Assembly: GCA_964449325.1 (NCBI GenBank)
Contig: CAYUYJ010000003.1
Location: forward strand, 180,829-244,828
From: RGIG3002 sp964449325
GTDB lineage: Bacteria > Bacillota > Clostridia > Lachnospirales > Lachnospiraceae
Length of the DNA: 64,000 bases
Direction: 5' to 3'
Shown here in pieces: positions 7,884 to 16,882 of this stretch (positions are counted from its first letter, which is position 1; the number at the start of each line of letters is the position of its first letter). A program made the translations under genes and the position numbers. Under the pieces are notes generated by a model. It searched no databases, was not told the origin of the DNA, and saw only the letters and a program-made list of their open reading frames with translations.

Positions 7884-9149
7884 ATGATTATTAAAAATGC
7901 TAAAATCAGAGGAAAAGAAAATCTGACGGATATATTAATCGAAAACGGAATCATTACTGCAATTGATAGAACAATTGATAAAATTGGTGAAGAAATTATT
8001 GATGCAAAAGGGTGTATGGTTTCCGAACCTTATGTTGATACACATTGTCATCTGGATTATGTGGGAACAAGCGGAAAAATTCGACCGAATATGTCGGGAA
8101 CTTTGTTTGAGGCAATTGATATAATCGGAGAGCAATCCAAAATCTCAACCAAAGATAGTATTAAAAGAGATGCGGCAAAGGTTATAAAATGGCAGATTGC
8201 AAACGGCACCCAGTTTATCAGAACCCATGTAAATACAGATGAAGAAGGCTTAATTTCATTGCAGGCGCTGTTAGAACTTAAAGAGGAATATAAGGACTAT
8301 GTGACCTTGCAGATTGTAGCGTTTCCGCAGCAGGGTGTATATAAATATCCGAATGCTTTAGAAAATATGGAAAAGGCACTGCAAATGGGAGCCGATGTTA
8401 TCGGAGCTATTCCCCATTTTGAGGACACAAGAGAGGATGGGGTGGAAAGCGTAAAGCAGGCGTTTAAACTGGCAAAGAAATATAATGTCCGTGTGGATGT
8501 ACATTGCGATGAGATTGATGATGAACAGTCGAGATTTGTGGAAGTAGTTGCTTCCGAAGCAATCAAGAATGGTTTATATGATAGAGTTACCGCGAGCCAT
8601 ACAACAGCTATGGGTTCTTATAACAATGCATATGCTTTTAAACTGTTTTCTTTGTTGCAGCGTTCTAAAATTAACATTATCTGCAATGCACCTATCAATA
8701 TTACCTTACAGGGCAGATGTGATACTTACCCGAAGAGACGCGGTATTACTCGGGTAAAAGAGCTTTTGGAAGCAGGAATCAATGTAAGTATGGGAACCGA
8801 TGATATTATGGATCCATGCTATCCTCTTGGAACAGGCAGTATGTTAGAGGTGCTTCATATGGGAATTCATGTGTGCCATTTGACAGGCTATCAGGAGCTT
8901 TACGATTCTTTTGATTTAATTACAAAAAATGGTGCCCGGACTATGGGTGTGGAAGAGGACTATGGCATTGAAGTAGGTAAACCGGGTAATCTACTTATTT
9001 TATCGGGAAATGACGAATTAGATGTTATCAGGCGCCTTTGTGTACCGCTTTATAATATCCATAACGGGAAAGTGCTTTCCACTTGTCAGCCGAAAGTTGC
9101 CGAGGTAAATATGGAAGAAAAAGAAATAGTAGATTTTTTGATAGACTAA
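7884..9149 (+). CDS. CodA-family amidohydrolase (cytosine deaminase paralog 2)
   Basis: 421 residues, with stronger overall likeness to E. coli CodA than paralog 1. It shares HCHLDYV, FPQQG, HCDEIDDEQSRFVEVV, TASHTTAMGSYNNAY and GTDDIMDPCYPLGTG. The Asp-Asp pair (306-307 here, 313-314 in E. coli) is intact. The position equivalent to Trp319, which lines the pyrimidine site, is Cys312. The gene starts behind AAGGAGGAG, 21 bases after hydA, in the same operon. Likely substrates are cytosine or a related cyclic amidine such as isocytosine, isoguanine or creatinine; the sequence does not decide between them. Confidence 0.85.
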   Translation: MIIKNAKIRGKENLTDILIENGIITAIDRTIDKIGEEIIDAKGCMVSEPYVDTHCHLDYVGTSGKIRPNMSGTLFEAIDIIGEQSKISTKDSIKRDAAKVIKWQIANGTQFIRTHVNTDEEGLISLQALLELKEEYKDYVTLQIVAFPQQGVYKYPNALENMEKALQMGADVIGAIPHFEDTREDGVESVKQAFKLAKKYNVRVDVHCDEIDDEQSRFVEVVASEAIKNGLYDRVTASHTTAMGSYNNAYAFKLFSLLQRSKINIICNAPINITLQGRCDTYPKRRGITRVKELLEAGINVSMGTDDIMDPCYPLGTGSMLEVLHMGIHVCHLTGYQELYDSFDLITKNGARTMGVEEDYGIEVGKPGNLLILSGNDELDVIRRLCVPLYNIHNGKVLSTCQPKVAEVNMEEKEIVDFLID

Positions 9150-9161
9150 TAGAAAAATTTC

Positions 9162-9197
9162 GGGGTTGCCTCACTAAATACATAGTGCGGCAACCCC
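9162..9197. terminator. Bidirectional terminator between the codA-like gene and murG
   Basis: GGGGTTGCC (9162-9170) pairs with GGCAACCCC (9189-9197), and the inner CACTA/TAGTG extends the stem. It lies between two convergent genes. Confidence 0.8.
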
Positions 9198-9217
9198 ATT
9201 CAATTATATATAGAAGA

Positions 9218-10276
9218 TTAGTATTCCTTAATCAATCCCATAATTGTATCAATGGAACTCAACTGATTACTTCTGGTCATGGCATCAATATAGCTCTGCT
9301 TTGTGAAATACAATTCATGTACCTTTTCAACCAAAAGATTTTCCGTCAAGTCATCTTCATCCAAAACCATACTGAATCCCTGTTCTGCAAAGGACTTTGC
9401 ATTTAAAAGCTGGTCCCCCCGGCTTGCGGAAGCAGGAAGCGGAATCAGGATATTAGGTTTTTTCAGTGCAAGAAGCTCGCAGATAGCGTTAGCTCCTGCA
9501 CGGGAAATGACTACATCAGCCATGGCAAATACATCTTTTAATTCTGCCTTTAAATATTCAAATTGCTTATAGCCTTCTACACTTAAAAGCAGATTATCCA
9601 CCTTTTCTTTTCCGCAAAGATGTACGACCTGAAAATCCTCCAAAAGCTTCGGGAGTGCCTGACGTACTGTCTGGTTGATAGCTGCTGCACCAAGGCTGCC
9701 GCCGATTACCATTACAACCGGTTTGTTGGCTGTAAAGCCGCACATATCCAGTGCAGCAAGCTTATTTCCTTTTGCAAGTTCCTCACGAATAGGAGAACCT
9801 GTCAGAACTGCTTTTCCTTCCGGTAAAAGCTGCATTGTCTCTGGAAAATTACAGCATACCTTGGAGGCTACCGGAATACATAATTTATTGGCGAGCCCGG
9901 GAGTCATATCAGATTCATGTATAATACAGGGAATGTCAAGAGAAGCCGCTGCACGAACAACGGGAACACTGACAAATCCTCCCTTTGAAAATACTACATC
10001 CGGTTTGATTTCCTTTAGCTTTTTGCGGGCTTCCGAAAAGCCTTTTATGACACGAAACGGGTCGCTGAAATTTTTGGGGTCAAAATATCTTCGGAATTTT
10101 CCTGTTGCAATACCGAAATAAGGGATGTCAAAATCTGCGATAAGTTTTTTTTCAATACCATCATAGGAACCAATATAGTAAATTTCATAGCCTTCTTCCC
10201 GTAAACGGGGAATCAGAGCTATATTTGGGGTTACATGCCCGGCTGTTCCTCCGCCTGTCAAAACAATTTTTTTCAT
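9218..10276 (-). CDS. murG: UDP-GlcNAc:lipid I N-acetylglucosaminyltransferase
   Basis: 352 residues, the normal MurG size. The enzyme adds GlcNAc to undecaprenyl-PP-MurNAc-pentapeptide at the inner face of the membrane, making lipid II. Visible motifs are the N-terminal glycine loop GGGTAGHVTPN, FSKGGFVSVPVV, HESDMTPGLAN and the second-domain loop VIGGSLGAAAIN, followed by ISRAGANAICELL at the donor site. It stands apart from a cell-wall operon here. Confidence 0.96.
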   Translation of the reverse strand: MKKIVLTGGGTAGHVTPNIALIPRLREEGYEIYYIGSYDGIEKKLIADFDIPYFGIATGKFRRYFDPKNFSDPFRVIKGFSEARKKLKEIKPDVVFSKGGFVSVPVVRAAASLDIPCIIHESDMTPGLANKLCIPVASKVCCNFPETMQLLPEGKAVLTGSPIREELAKGNKLAALDMCGFTANKPVVMVIGGSLGAAAINQTVRQALPKLLEDFQVVHLCGKEKVDNLLLSVEGYKQFEYLKAELKDVFAMADVVISRAGANAICELLALKKPNILIPLPASASRGDQLLNAKSFAEQGFSMVLDEDDLTENLLVEKVHELYFTKQSYIDAMTRSNQLSSIDTIMGLIKEY

Positions 10277-10348
10277 ATTTCTTTACCAGGCTTCAAGCTC
10301 AAATGCTTGCAGTCATCCTTTCTTTCATTTTCCTATTTATGGGATAAA

Positions 10349-10588
10349 TCAGCCAATCATGGATTCTAAAGCTTTAGCCAACTGGTCAGGACAGGAGGTT
10401 GGCTTCATTCCGCAGCGGATTCCCTTTAATTTTTTAATTGCGTCTTCGGCACGCATACCTTTGACAAGACTGGAAATACCCTGTAGATTTCCGTTACATC
10501 CGCCTGTAAATTTTACGGATTCGATAATTCCGTCTTTTAATTCTACATCAATGGCACTGGAACAGGTGCCGCTTGTTTTATAAATCAT
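10349..10588 (-). CDS. TSCPD-domain protein
   Basis: A 79-residue protein consisting of one TSCPD domain. Four or more Cys residues lie in SGTCSS, TGGCNGN, GIRCGMKPTSCPDQLA. The same domain forms the C-terminus of some B12-dependent ribonucleotide reductases, where it binds metal, but the role of stand-alone copies is not known. It is encoded upstream of murG on the same strand. Confidence 0.88.
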   Translation of the reverse strand: MIYKTSGTCSSAIDVELKDGIIESVKFTGGCNGNLQGISSLVKGMRAEDAIKKLKGIRCGMKPTSCPDQLAKALESMIG

Positions 10589-10812
10589 ACAATAACCAAT
10601 CCTTTCTAAACATACAACTTACTAAAAAAGGATTATAGCAGAAAAACTTGGCATTTTCCAGTAGTTAAGACAAACTCTTGGCGAAATATGTAAAGCGATT
10701 AAACGCCCTTCCATATTGTGAAAAAGATGCAAATCTTATATACTGAATTGGAAAATCCAAAGCAGCAAAACCTTTGGAAATCAGATTAATATGTGTAGAA
10801 AAGGGGAACTAT

Positions 10813-11475
10813 ATGAAACAGCTTTTTATGCAGCACACGATACTTACCGTTGCAATGGTACTGCTGTTAGTATTGAGCATTACCTGCCAAATTATAATCG
10901 GATTCTTATACCAAAATATGATAAAAGAGACAGATAATATGTCATCTACGGAAAATAAACTTTTAAAACAGTGTAAGTTAAAATTTGCTAACTGCTTCCG
11001 GATGAATGCCGGGGTTGCCAACATACCTGTTTTTGTGGACAAGTTTATAAACAGAATCCGGTTTTGTGGAATGACACTTTTGGGACTGCATCATTTTTCC
11101 GGACAGCTGATGTTGCTTTCCGTGTTTGCCGGAGGAATCGGGGCATGTAGGGGAATTGCAGGCGGGCAATCCATAAAACAGATACTTCCGTTTTATATTT
11201 TCAGTTTTTTTGGATTGTATTTGTATTTTTCCGTATCGGCAATAATTGATATGCAGGCGAAAAGAAGAATTCTGAAAACCAATCTGATAGATTATCTGGA
11301 AAATCATATGGTAAGCAGACTGTCTCTAAGTGAAGAAGAAATCCGGCAGCTAGATAGGGAAGAGGAGCAGAAGGACAAGCTTTCTGAGCAGAAAGAAAGA
11401 GCAGGGAAAGGAAAAGGCTTTGGAAAAGCAGAACAGGAAGAGCTGGAAGAATTGTTGAAGGAATTTCTCGTATGA
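10813..11475 (+). CDS. Membrane protein of unknown function
   Basis: 220 residues, not recognised. An N-terminal hydrophobic segment (about residues 8-32) is followed by a soluble stretch and then two hydrophobic segments (around 95-145). The C-terminal tail is highly charged and rich in Glu/Lys, ending EELEELLKEFLV, and is probably cytoplasmic and helical. The start at 10813 is supported by AAAAGGGGAA directly upstream; a TTG 39 bases earlier has no binding site. The preceding 220 bases (10589-10812) hold no gene I can support. Confidence 0.6.
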   Translation: MKQLFMQHTILTVAMVLLLVLSITCQIIIGFLYQNMIKETDNMSSTENKLLKQCKLKFANCFRMNAGVANIPVFVDKFINRIRFCGMTLLGLHHFSGQLMLLSVFAGGIGACRGIAGGQSIKQILPFYIFSFFGLYLYFSVSAIIDMQAKRRILKTNLIDYLENHMVSRLSLSEEEIRQLDREEEQKDKLSEQKERAGKGKGFGKAEQEELEELLKEFLV

Positions 11476-11536
11476 TTCTTTGGAAGCTATAGTCCGGTAT
11501 TTGGAAAACATTTTCTTAGAATATCTTACAATTACA

Positions 11537-11565
11537 TTGAAATGCGGTCGAAACTTTGCTAAAAT
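11537..11565 (+). promoter_or_regulatory. SigmaA-type promoter for pgi
   Basis: TTGAAA (11537-11542) and TAAAAT (11560-11565) are spaced by 17 bases, about 70 bases upstream of the pgi start. Confidence 0.7.
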
Positions 11566-11635
11566 ATGGGTTGGTTAAAAAATAAACAAACAGAAAGTAT
11601 AAACACACACATTTTATTCTAAAGGAGCGAAAACG

Positions 11636-12985
11636 ATGAGCAGTAAAGTAACCTTTGACTATTCAAAAGCCTCAAAGTTCATCAGCGAAGAAGAAATCGC
11701 CATGATGAAAAAACAGACCATGGATGCAAAAGAAGTATTGGTATCCAAGACCGGTGCGGGAAATGATTTCCTTGGCTGGATTGACCTTCCGGTAAATTAT
11801 GATAAGGACGAGTTTAAGAGAATTAAAGAAGCAGCAGCCAAAATTCAGAATGACTCCGAAGTATTGTTGGTAATCGGTATCGGCGGTTCTTACCTCGGTG
11901 CAAGAGCAGCAGTGGAATTTTTGAGACACAGCTTCTATAATGTAGTGGATAAATCCGTTCGTAAAACACCGGAAATTTACTTTGTCGGTAATTCCATCAG
12001 CTCAACATACATTAAACATTTAATGGATGTAGTAGGGGACAGAGATTTCTCTATCAATATGATTTCCAAGTCCGGTACTACAACGGAACCGGCGATTGCT
12101 TTCCGTGTATTCAAGGAAATTCTTGAGAAGAAATACGGCAAGGAAGAGGCTGCAAAGAGAATTTATGCAACAACGGACAAGGCAAAGGGAGCTTTAAAGC
12201 ATGTAGCAGATGAGGAAGGTTACCAGACCTTCGTTGTACCTGATGACGTAGGAGGCCGTTTCTCTGTTCTTACCGCAGTAGGACTTCTTCCGATTGCAGT
12301 AAGCGGTGCAGACATTGATAAATTGATGGAAGGTGCAGCAAGCGGAAGAAAATATGCATTGGAAACTCCTTATGAAGAAAATGATGCGTTAAAATATGCA
12401 GCACTGAGAAATATCCTTTTAAGAAAAGGAAAATCCGTAGAAATTCTTGCAAACTACGAACCGAGCGTTCACTATGTATCCGAATGGTGGAAACAGTTAT
12501 TTGGTGAGAGCGAGGGAAAAGACCAGAAGGGACTTCTTCCGGCAAGCGTAGACCTTACCACCGACTTACATTCCATGGGTCAGTTCATTCAGGACGGCGC
12601 AAGAATTATGTTTGAAACGGTTATCAATATCGAGACTTCACGAGAAGAAATCTTAATCGGTGAAGAGCCGGTAGATTTGGATGGTTTAAACTATCTGGCA
12701 GGAAAATCCGTTGATTTCGTAAATAAGAGCGCTATGAACGGAACCATCTTAGCACATACGGACGGACAGGTTCCGAACTTCGTAGTAAACGTTCCGGAAG
12801 TAAATGAATTTTACTTAGGTGAGCTGTTCTACTTCTTCGAGTTCGCATGTGGTGTAAGCGGTTATTTACTTGGTGTAAATCCGTTCAATCAGCCGGGCGT
12901 GGAGAGCTACAAGAAGAATATGTTTGCTCTGCTTGGAAAGCCGGGTTATGAGGCACAGAGAGAAGAGCTGTTGAAAAGACTGTAA
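11636..12985 (+). CDS. pgi: Glucose-6-phosphate isomerase
   Basis: 449 residues, the compact Firmicute form. It interconverts glucose-6-phosphate and fructose-6-phosphate in glycolysis. The sugar-phosphate isomerase motifs GIGGSYLGARAA and ISKSGTTTEPA are present, and SVDLTTDLHSMGQF and GYLLGVNPFNQPGVE match the C-terminal active-site half. AAAGGAGCG lies 7 bases before the ATG. It has its own promoter and may be transcribed with the dehydrogenase gene 26 bases downstream. Confidence 0.97.
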   Translation: MSSKVTFDYSKASKFISEEEIAMMKKQTMDAKEVLVSKTGAGNDFLGWIDLPVNYDKDEFKRIKEAAAKIQNDSEVLLVIGIGGSYLGARAAVEFLRHSFYNVVDKSVRKTPEIYFVGNSISSTYIKHLMDVVGDRDFSINMISKSGTTTEPAIAFRVFKEILEKKYGKEEAAKRIYATTDKAKGALKHVADEEGYQTFVVPDDVGGRFSVLTAVGLLPIAVSGADIDKLMEGAASGRKYALETPYEENDALKYAALRNILLRKGKSVEILANYEPSVHYVSEWWKQLFGESEGKDQKGLLPASVDLTTDLHSMGQFIQDGARIMFETVINIETSREEILIGEEPVDLDGLNYLAGKSVDFVNKSAMNGTILAHTDGQVPNFVVNVPEVNEFYLGELFYFFEFACGVSGYLLGVNPFNQPGVESYKKNMFALLGKPGYEAQREELLKRL

Positions 12986-13011
12986 ACATTCCTTTTTGGA
13001 AGGACAAACAT

Positions 13012-13971
13012 ATGAAAATCGTAATCTTGGAACGGAAGAGCGTAGGAATGGATGTGGATGTAACCAAGTTTGAACAGTTCGGCGAGCTTGTTATCTATGA
13101 TACTACGGAAAAAGAGCAGGTTGCAGAGCGTGTGAAGGATGCAGACATTATCATTGCCAATAAAGCGCCGATTAACAAAGAAACCATTGGAAATGCAGCA
13201 AACGTTAAACTGGTATGCGAGTTTGCAACGGGTTTTGACAATGTGGATTTGGCTTATTGCAGCAGTCGGGGTATCAAAGTGACCAATGCAAGAAATTATT
13301 CCACGGAAACAGTAGCACAACATACCTTTGCACTTGCCTTTTATATTCTGGAAAAATTGAATCACTATGATAATTATGTGAAATCCGGCGAATATGCAAA
13401 AAGTGACAGCTTTACTAACTTTGATAAGGTTTTCACGGAAATATGCGGGAAAACATGGGGTATTGTCGGTATGGGTAATATTGGGCGGAAGGTTGCTTCT
13501 GTTGCAGAGGCTTTCGGATGTAAGGTGATTTTCTATTCCGCTTCGGGAAAGAGTACCTGTACGGATTATGAGCAGGTAGATTTTGAAACCTTGTTAAGAA
13601 AAAGCGACATTTTATCCCTGCATTGCCCGCTGACTGACAGGACAAGGGATTTAATTAATCTGGAAGCAATGAAGAAAATGAAAAAGTCAGCAGTGCTCAT
13701 TAATGTGGCAAGAGGACCTGTAGTTAATAATACAGATTTGTATACTGCACTTGTGCAGGAAGAAATTTCCGGTGCCGGTCTGGATGTTGTAGAAAAAGAG
13801 CCGATTGCTGTGGATAACCCTCTGAATCAGATAAAAGACAGTGGAAAATTAATTATTACGCCGCATATCGGCTGGGCGAGTGTGGAAGCAAGAACCCGGT
13901 GTGTGGAAGAGGCATATAAAAATGTGGAAGCCTTTTTAAAAGGCGAGAGCCGAAATGTAGTGAATTTGTAA
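13012..13971 (+). CDS. D-2-hydroxyacid dehydrogenase
   Basis: 319-residue NAD-dependent oxidoreductase. The dinucleotide loop is GIVGMGNIGRKVA, and the catalytic Arg, Glu and His are seen in INVARGPVV, DVVEKEP and ITPHIGWAS. Family members reduce 2-keto acids such as hydroxypyruvate, pyruvate or phosphohydroxypyruvate; the substrate cannot be fixed by eye. There is no C-terminal ACT domain, so it is unlikely to be a regulated SerA. Confidence 0.88.
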   Translation: MKIVILERKSVGMDVDVTKFEQFGELVIYDTTEKEQVAERVKDADIIIANKAPINKETIGNAANVKLVCEFATGFDNVDLAYCSSRGIKVTNARNYSTETVAQHTFALAFYILEKLNHYDNYVKSGEYAKSDSFTNFDKVFTEICGKTWGIVGMGNIGRKVASVAEAFGCKVIFYSASGKSTCTDYEQVDFETLLRKSDILSLHCPLTDRTRDLINLEAMKKMKKSAVLINVARGPVVNNTDLYTALVQEEISGAGLDVVEKEPIAVDNPLNQIKDSGKLIITPHIGWASVEARTRCVEEAYKNVEAFLKGESRNVVNL

Positions 13972-13972
13972 G

Positions 13973-14016
13973 AAAGGCTGTACCTCTATTCGTCCGGAAT
14001 GGAGATACAGCCTTTT
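13973..14016. terminator. Bidirectional terminator
   Basis: AAAGGCTGTA (13973-13982) pairs with TACAGCCTTT (14006-14015), and the inner CTCTATTC/GAATGGAG extends the stem. It separates the convergent dehydrogenase and mtnN genes. Confidence 0.8.
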
Positions 14017-14020
14017 GCTG

Positions 14021-14719
14021 TTAAATTTCTGCCACCATATGTTCCACAAGTTTCGCAGAATGTTCTGCTGCTTTTTTTTCAAAAGTCGGATAATCCATTT
14101 CCGCGCTGTCATCTGCTTTATCAGAAATAGCGCGAATGATAACAAACGGAATTTCATTTAAGAAGGCGGCATGAGCAATTGCCGCTCCCTCCATTTCGGT
14201 ACACAGACCATGGAAATTTTCAATAATCTTATTCTTTACTTCCTTACTGGAAATGAACTGGTCACCGCTGACAACTCGTCCCGTAAATACGTGGATATCC
14301 GGGTTTACCTCTTCACAGGAGCTCTTTGCCAGTGTAATCAGCTTTTCGTCTGCCTTAAATTCCAAAGTGCCAAGCTGGGGAACCTCACCGAGAGGGTATC
14401 CCAAAGCAGTTACATCCATGTCATGATATAAAGCATCCGTGGAAATCACAATGTCCCCGATGTCAATCTGCGCCTGCAGGGAACCTGCAACTCCGGTGTT
14501 AATAATGTGGGTTACCCCGAAGAGGTCTGCAAGTACCTGAACGCACATTCCGGCGTTTACCTTGCCGATTCCGCACTTTACGATAACAGTGGGGGTGCCG
14601 TTTAAGGAGCCTTCCAAAAACTCCATGTTTGCTTTTTTTGTAATTTTTACATTCTGCATATGGCTTTTCAGTGTTTCCACTTCCAAGTCCATTGCACCGA
14701 TAATACCGATTTTACTCAT
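14021..14719 (-). CDS. mtnN: 5'-methylthioadenosine/S-adenosylhomocysteine nucleosidase
   Basis: 232 residues. The enzyme cleaves adenine from S-adenosylhomocysteine and methylthioadenosine, giving S-ribosylhomocysteine for LuxS. The catalytic residues are visible in GAMDLEVETL (Glu), TEMEGAAIAHAA and IIRAISDKAD (Asp). It is encoded 109 bases downstream of luxS on the same strand, so the two steps of activated-methyl recycling and AI-2 formation are adjacent. Confidence 0.95.
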   Translation of the reverse strand: MSKIGIIGAMDLEVETLKSHMQNVKITKKANMEFLEGSLNGTPTVIVKCGIGKVNAGMCVQVLADLFGVTHIINTGVAGSLQAQIDIGDIVISTDALYHDMDVTALGYPLGEVPQLGTLEFKADEKLITLAKSSCEEVNPDIHVFTGRVVSGDQFISSKEVKNKIIENFHGLCTEMEGAAIAHAAFLNEIPFVIIRAISDKADDSAEMDYPTFEKKAAEHSAKLVEHMVAEI

Positions 14720-14828
14720 GTTTTCTCCTTTTCTTCAGAATTGTAAGCGTGATGGTTTTCTTCTTACAATGTTGATAACTATGTGTATAATGTGTATAAC
14801 TTTCCTTTTTTTGTCCGAATATTCAGAA

Positions 14829-15308
14829 TTATTGTGGATAAATCAGGTGTTTTTCATCAATATTGTATAAAACATTATTCAGATACCGATTTGCGAGGTA
14901 ATTTGCCATACCCAGATTCATATCCAGATAATTTCCGCAGTCTTTGGCAGAAGCACCGGGTACCTCTCCTTTAAAATCTCTGATAAATTCATACATTTCC
15001 ACCATAAGAGGTACAATGTCTTTTGATTCGTAATCTCCTGCAAGCAGCAGATAAAAGCCGGTACGGCAGCCCATCGGACCAAAGTAGATGGTTTTGTCCT
15101 TGTATTCGGCATGATTGCGTAAGAAGGTTGCTGCAAGGTGTTCGATGGTATGCATTTCTGCGGTATTCATAACCGGTTCGTCATTTGGTGATGTCATACG
15201 CAAATCGAAGGTAGTAATAATATTGTTACCGACATGGTCTTTTCTTGAAACGTAAACACCCGGTTCCAGCTTGATATGGTCAATGGTAAAGCTTGCTATT
15301 TTTTCCAT
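14829..15308 (-). CDS. luxS: S-ribosylhomocysteine lyase (AI-2 synthesis)
   Basis: 159 residues. The enzyme converts S-ribosylhomocysteine to homocysteine and DPD, the AI-2 precursor. The zinc ligands appear in HTIEH and KDCGNYLDMNLG. The start at 15308 (MEKIASF) fits the usual LuxS N-terminus and has AAGGAAGC upstream; an in-frame start at 15383 would add 25 hydrophobic residues not seen in the family. Its partner mtnN follows. Confidence 0.96.
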   Translation of the reverse strand: MEKIASFTIDHIKLEPGVYVSRKDHVGNNIITTFDLRMTSPNDEPVMNTAEMHTIEHLAATFLRNHAEYKDKTIYFGPMGCRTGFYLLLAGDYESKDIVPLMVEMYEFIRDFKGEVPGASAKDCGNYLDMNLGMANYLANRYLNNVLYNIDEKHLIYPQ

Positions 15309-15494
15309 AATGCTTCCTTTCTTTTTTAAATTACTTCTTTGGAAATCCAATAAATATACTAACAAAAACAGTAAAGGATTCACCGTAAAATGTCAAGAAT
15401 ACAGATATAAAATACAGTATAAAAATTAATTTATGGATAACTTTCTTTGAAATGTGGTAAAATCTTCATGAACAAGGAAAAGGATGCGAATAAA

Positions 15495-16823
15495 ATGAAA
15501 ATAGATTTACCCGAAAAAGTAAAACAAATTATAGAGACTATGCAGGCAGCAGGGTTTGAAGCCTATGCGGTAGGCGGTTGTGTCAGGGACTCCCTCCTTG
15601 GAAGAGTTCCGAACGACTGGGATATTACCACTTCTGCAAAGCCGGAACAGGTAAAGGAACTCTTTCCAAGAACGATTGATACAGGTATTCAGCATGGGAC
15701 AGTGACAGTAATGCTGCAAAAGGAAGGATTTGAGGTTACAACCTATCGGATTGACGGCAAATATGAGGACAGCAGACATCCGAAAGAGGTTACCTTTACC
15801 GCCAGTCTGACGGAGGACTTGAAGCGCAGGGACTTCACGATTAATGCAATGGCTTATAATGAAACGGAAGGTCTGATTGATGTTTTCGGCGGCAGGGAGG
15901 ATATGGAGAAAAAACGGATTCGCTGTGTGGGAGAAGCGAAGGAACGTTTTAGTGAGGATGCTCTGCGTATGATGCGTGCCGTGCGTTTTTCAGCACAGTT
16001 GGGTTATGAAATAGAGGAAAAGACAAAAGAAGCGATAAAGGAGCTTGCGCCTACCTTAAAAAAAATCAGTGCAGAGCGGATACAGGTGGAATTGGTTAAA
16101 CTGGTAGTTTCACCTCATCCGGACTATTTGAGGACAGCCTATGAAACCGGAATTACGGCGGTGGTTCTGCCCGAATTTGACCGGATGATGGAGGCAGAAC
16201 AGCACAATCCACATCATTGCTATACGGTAGGAGAGCATACGCTCCATGCCATGCAGAACATAGAGGCGGACAAGGTTCTGCGTTTGGCAATGCTCTTTCA
16301 TGATGTAGGAAAGCCGGATACGACGACTATAGATGAAGAGGGAGTCTGCCACTTTTACGGTCATCCTGAGCTTGGAATGGAAATGGCGAGGGTGATTCTG
16401 CGAAGACTGAAATTTGATAACGACACTCTTTACAAGGTGATAAAACTGGTGCGTTTTCATGATTATAATATTGCTCCCACACCAAAAGGAATGCGCCGTG
16501 CCATTTTTAAAATAGGGGAGGATATTATGCCTCTTCTGTTTCCGGTAAAGCAGGCGGATATGCTCGCCCAAAGCAGCTTTCAGAGAGAAGAAAAACAGGA
16601 AAAGCTTGATACGCTTAAGGCTTTGTACGAAAAGGTATTGGCAGAACGGGATTGTGTTTCCTTAAAGACACTTGCGGTTACCGGTAGTGATTTGATTGCA
16701 GCAGGGATGAAACCGGGAAAGGAAATCGGGGAGGTTCTGGACCGGCTGCTGCAGATGGTCATTGATACGCCGGAGTGCAATACGAAGGAGTATCTGCTTG
16801 CGCAGGCGGCAAAATTTATTTAA
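15495..16823 (+). CDS. cca: CCA tRNA nucleotidyltransferase
   Basis: 442 residues. The enzyme adds or repairs the 3' CCA of tRNAs. It has an N-terminal polymerase domain (YAVGGCVRDSLLGRVPNDWD, RRDFTINAMAY), an RNA-binding middle region and an HD-type motif (LFHDVGKPDT, VRFHDYN). The start at 15495 follows AAGGAAAAGGA; a possible ATG at 15468 lacks a good binding site. The window holds two tRNA genes whose 3' ends do not encode CCA, so they need this enzyme. Confidence 0.93.
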   Translation: MKIDLPEKVKQIIETMQAAGFEAYAVGGCVRDSLLGRVPNDWDITTSAKPEQVKELFPRTIDTGIQHGTVTVMLQKEGFEVTTYRIDGKYEDSRHPKEVTFTASLTEDLKRRDFTINAMAYNETEGLIDVFGGREDMEKKRIRCVGEAKERFSEDALRMMRAVRFSAQLGYEIEEKTKEAIKELAPTLKKISAERIQVELVKLVVSPHPDYLRTAYETGITAVVLPEFDRMMEAEQHNPHHCYTVGEHTLHAMQNIEADKVLRLAMLFHDVGKPDTTTIDEEGVCHFYGHPELGMEMARVILRRLKFDNDTLYKVIKLVRFHDYNIAPTPKGMRRAIFKIGEDIMPLLFPVKQADMLAQSSFQREEKQEKLDTLKALYEKVLAERDCVSLKTLAVTGSDLIAAGMKPGKEIGEVLDRLLQMVIDTPECNTKEYLLAQAAKFI

Positions 16824-16882
16824 CATACTTCATTTTTCCAAGGCATATGATAGGTTATAACCAATATGCAGGGGGAATAAAT

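Noticed and set aside
15309..15494. S-adenosyl-type riboswitch before luxS or cca
   Set aside because: No conserved SAM or SAH aptamer blocks are seen; the gap is A/T-rich with only promoter-like boxes.
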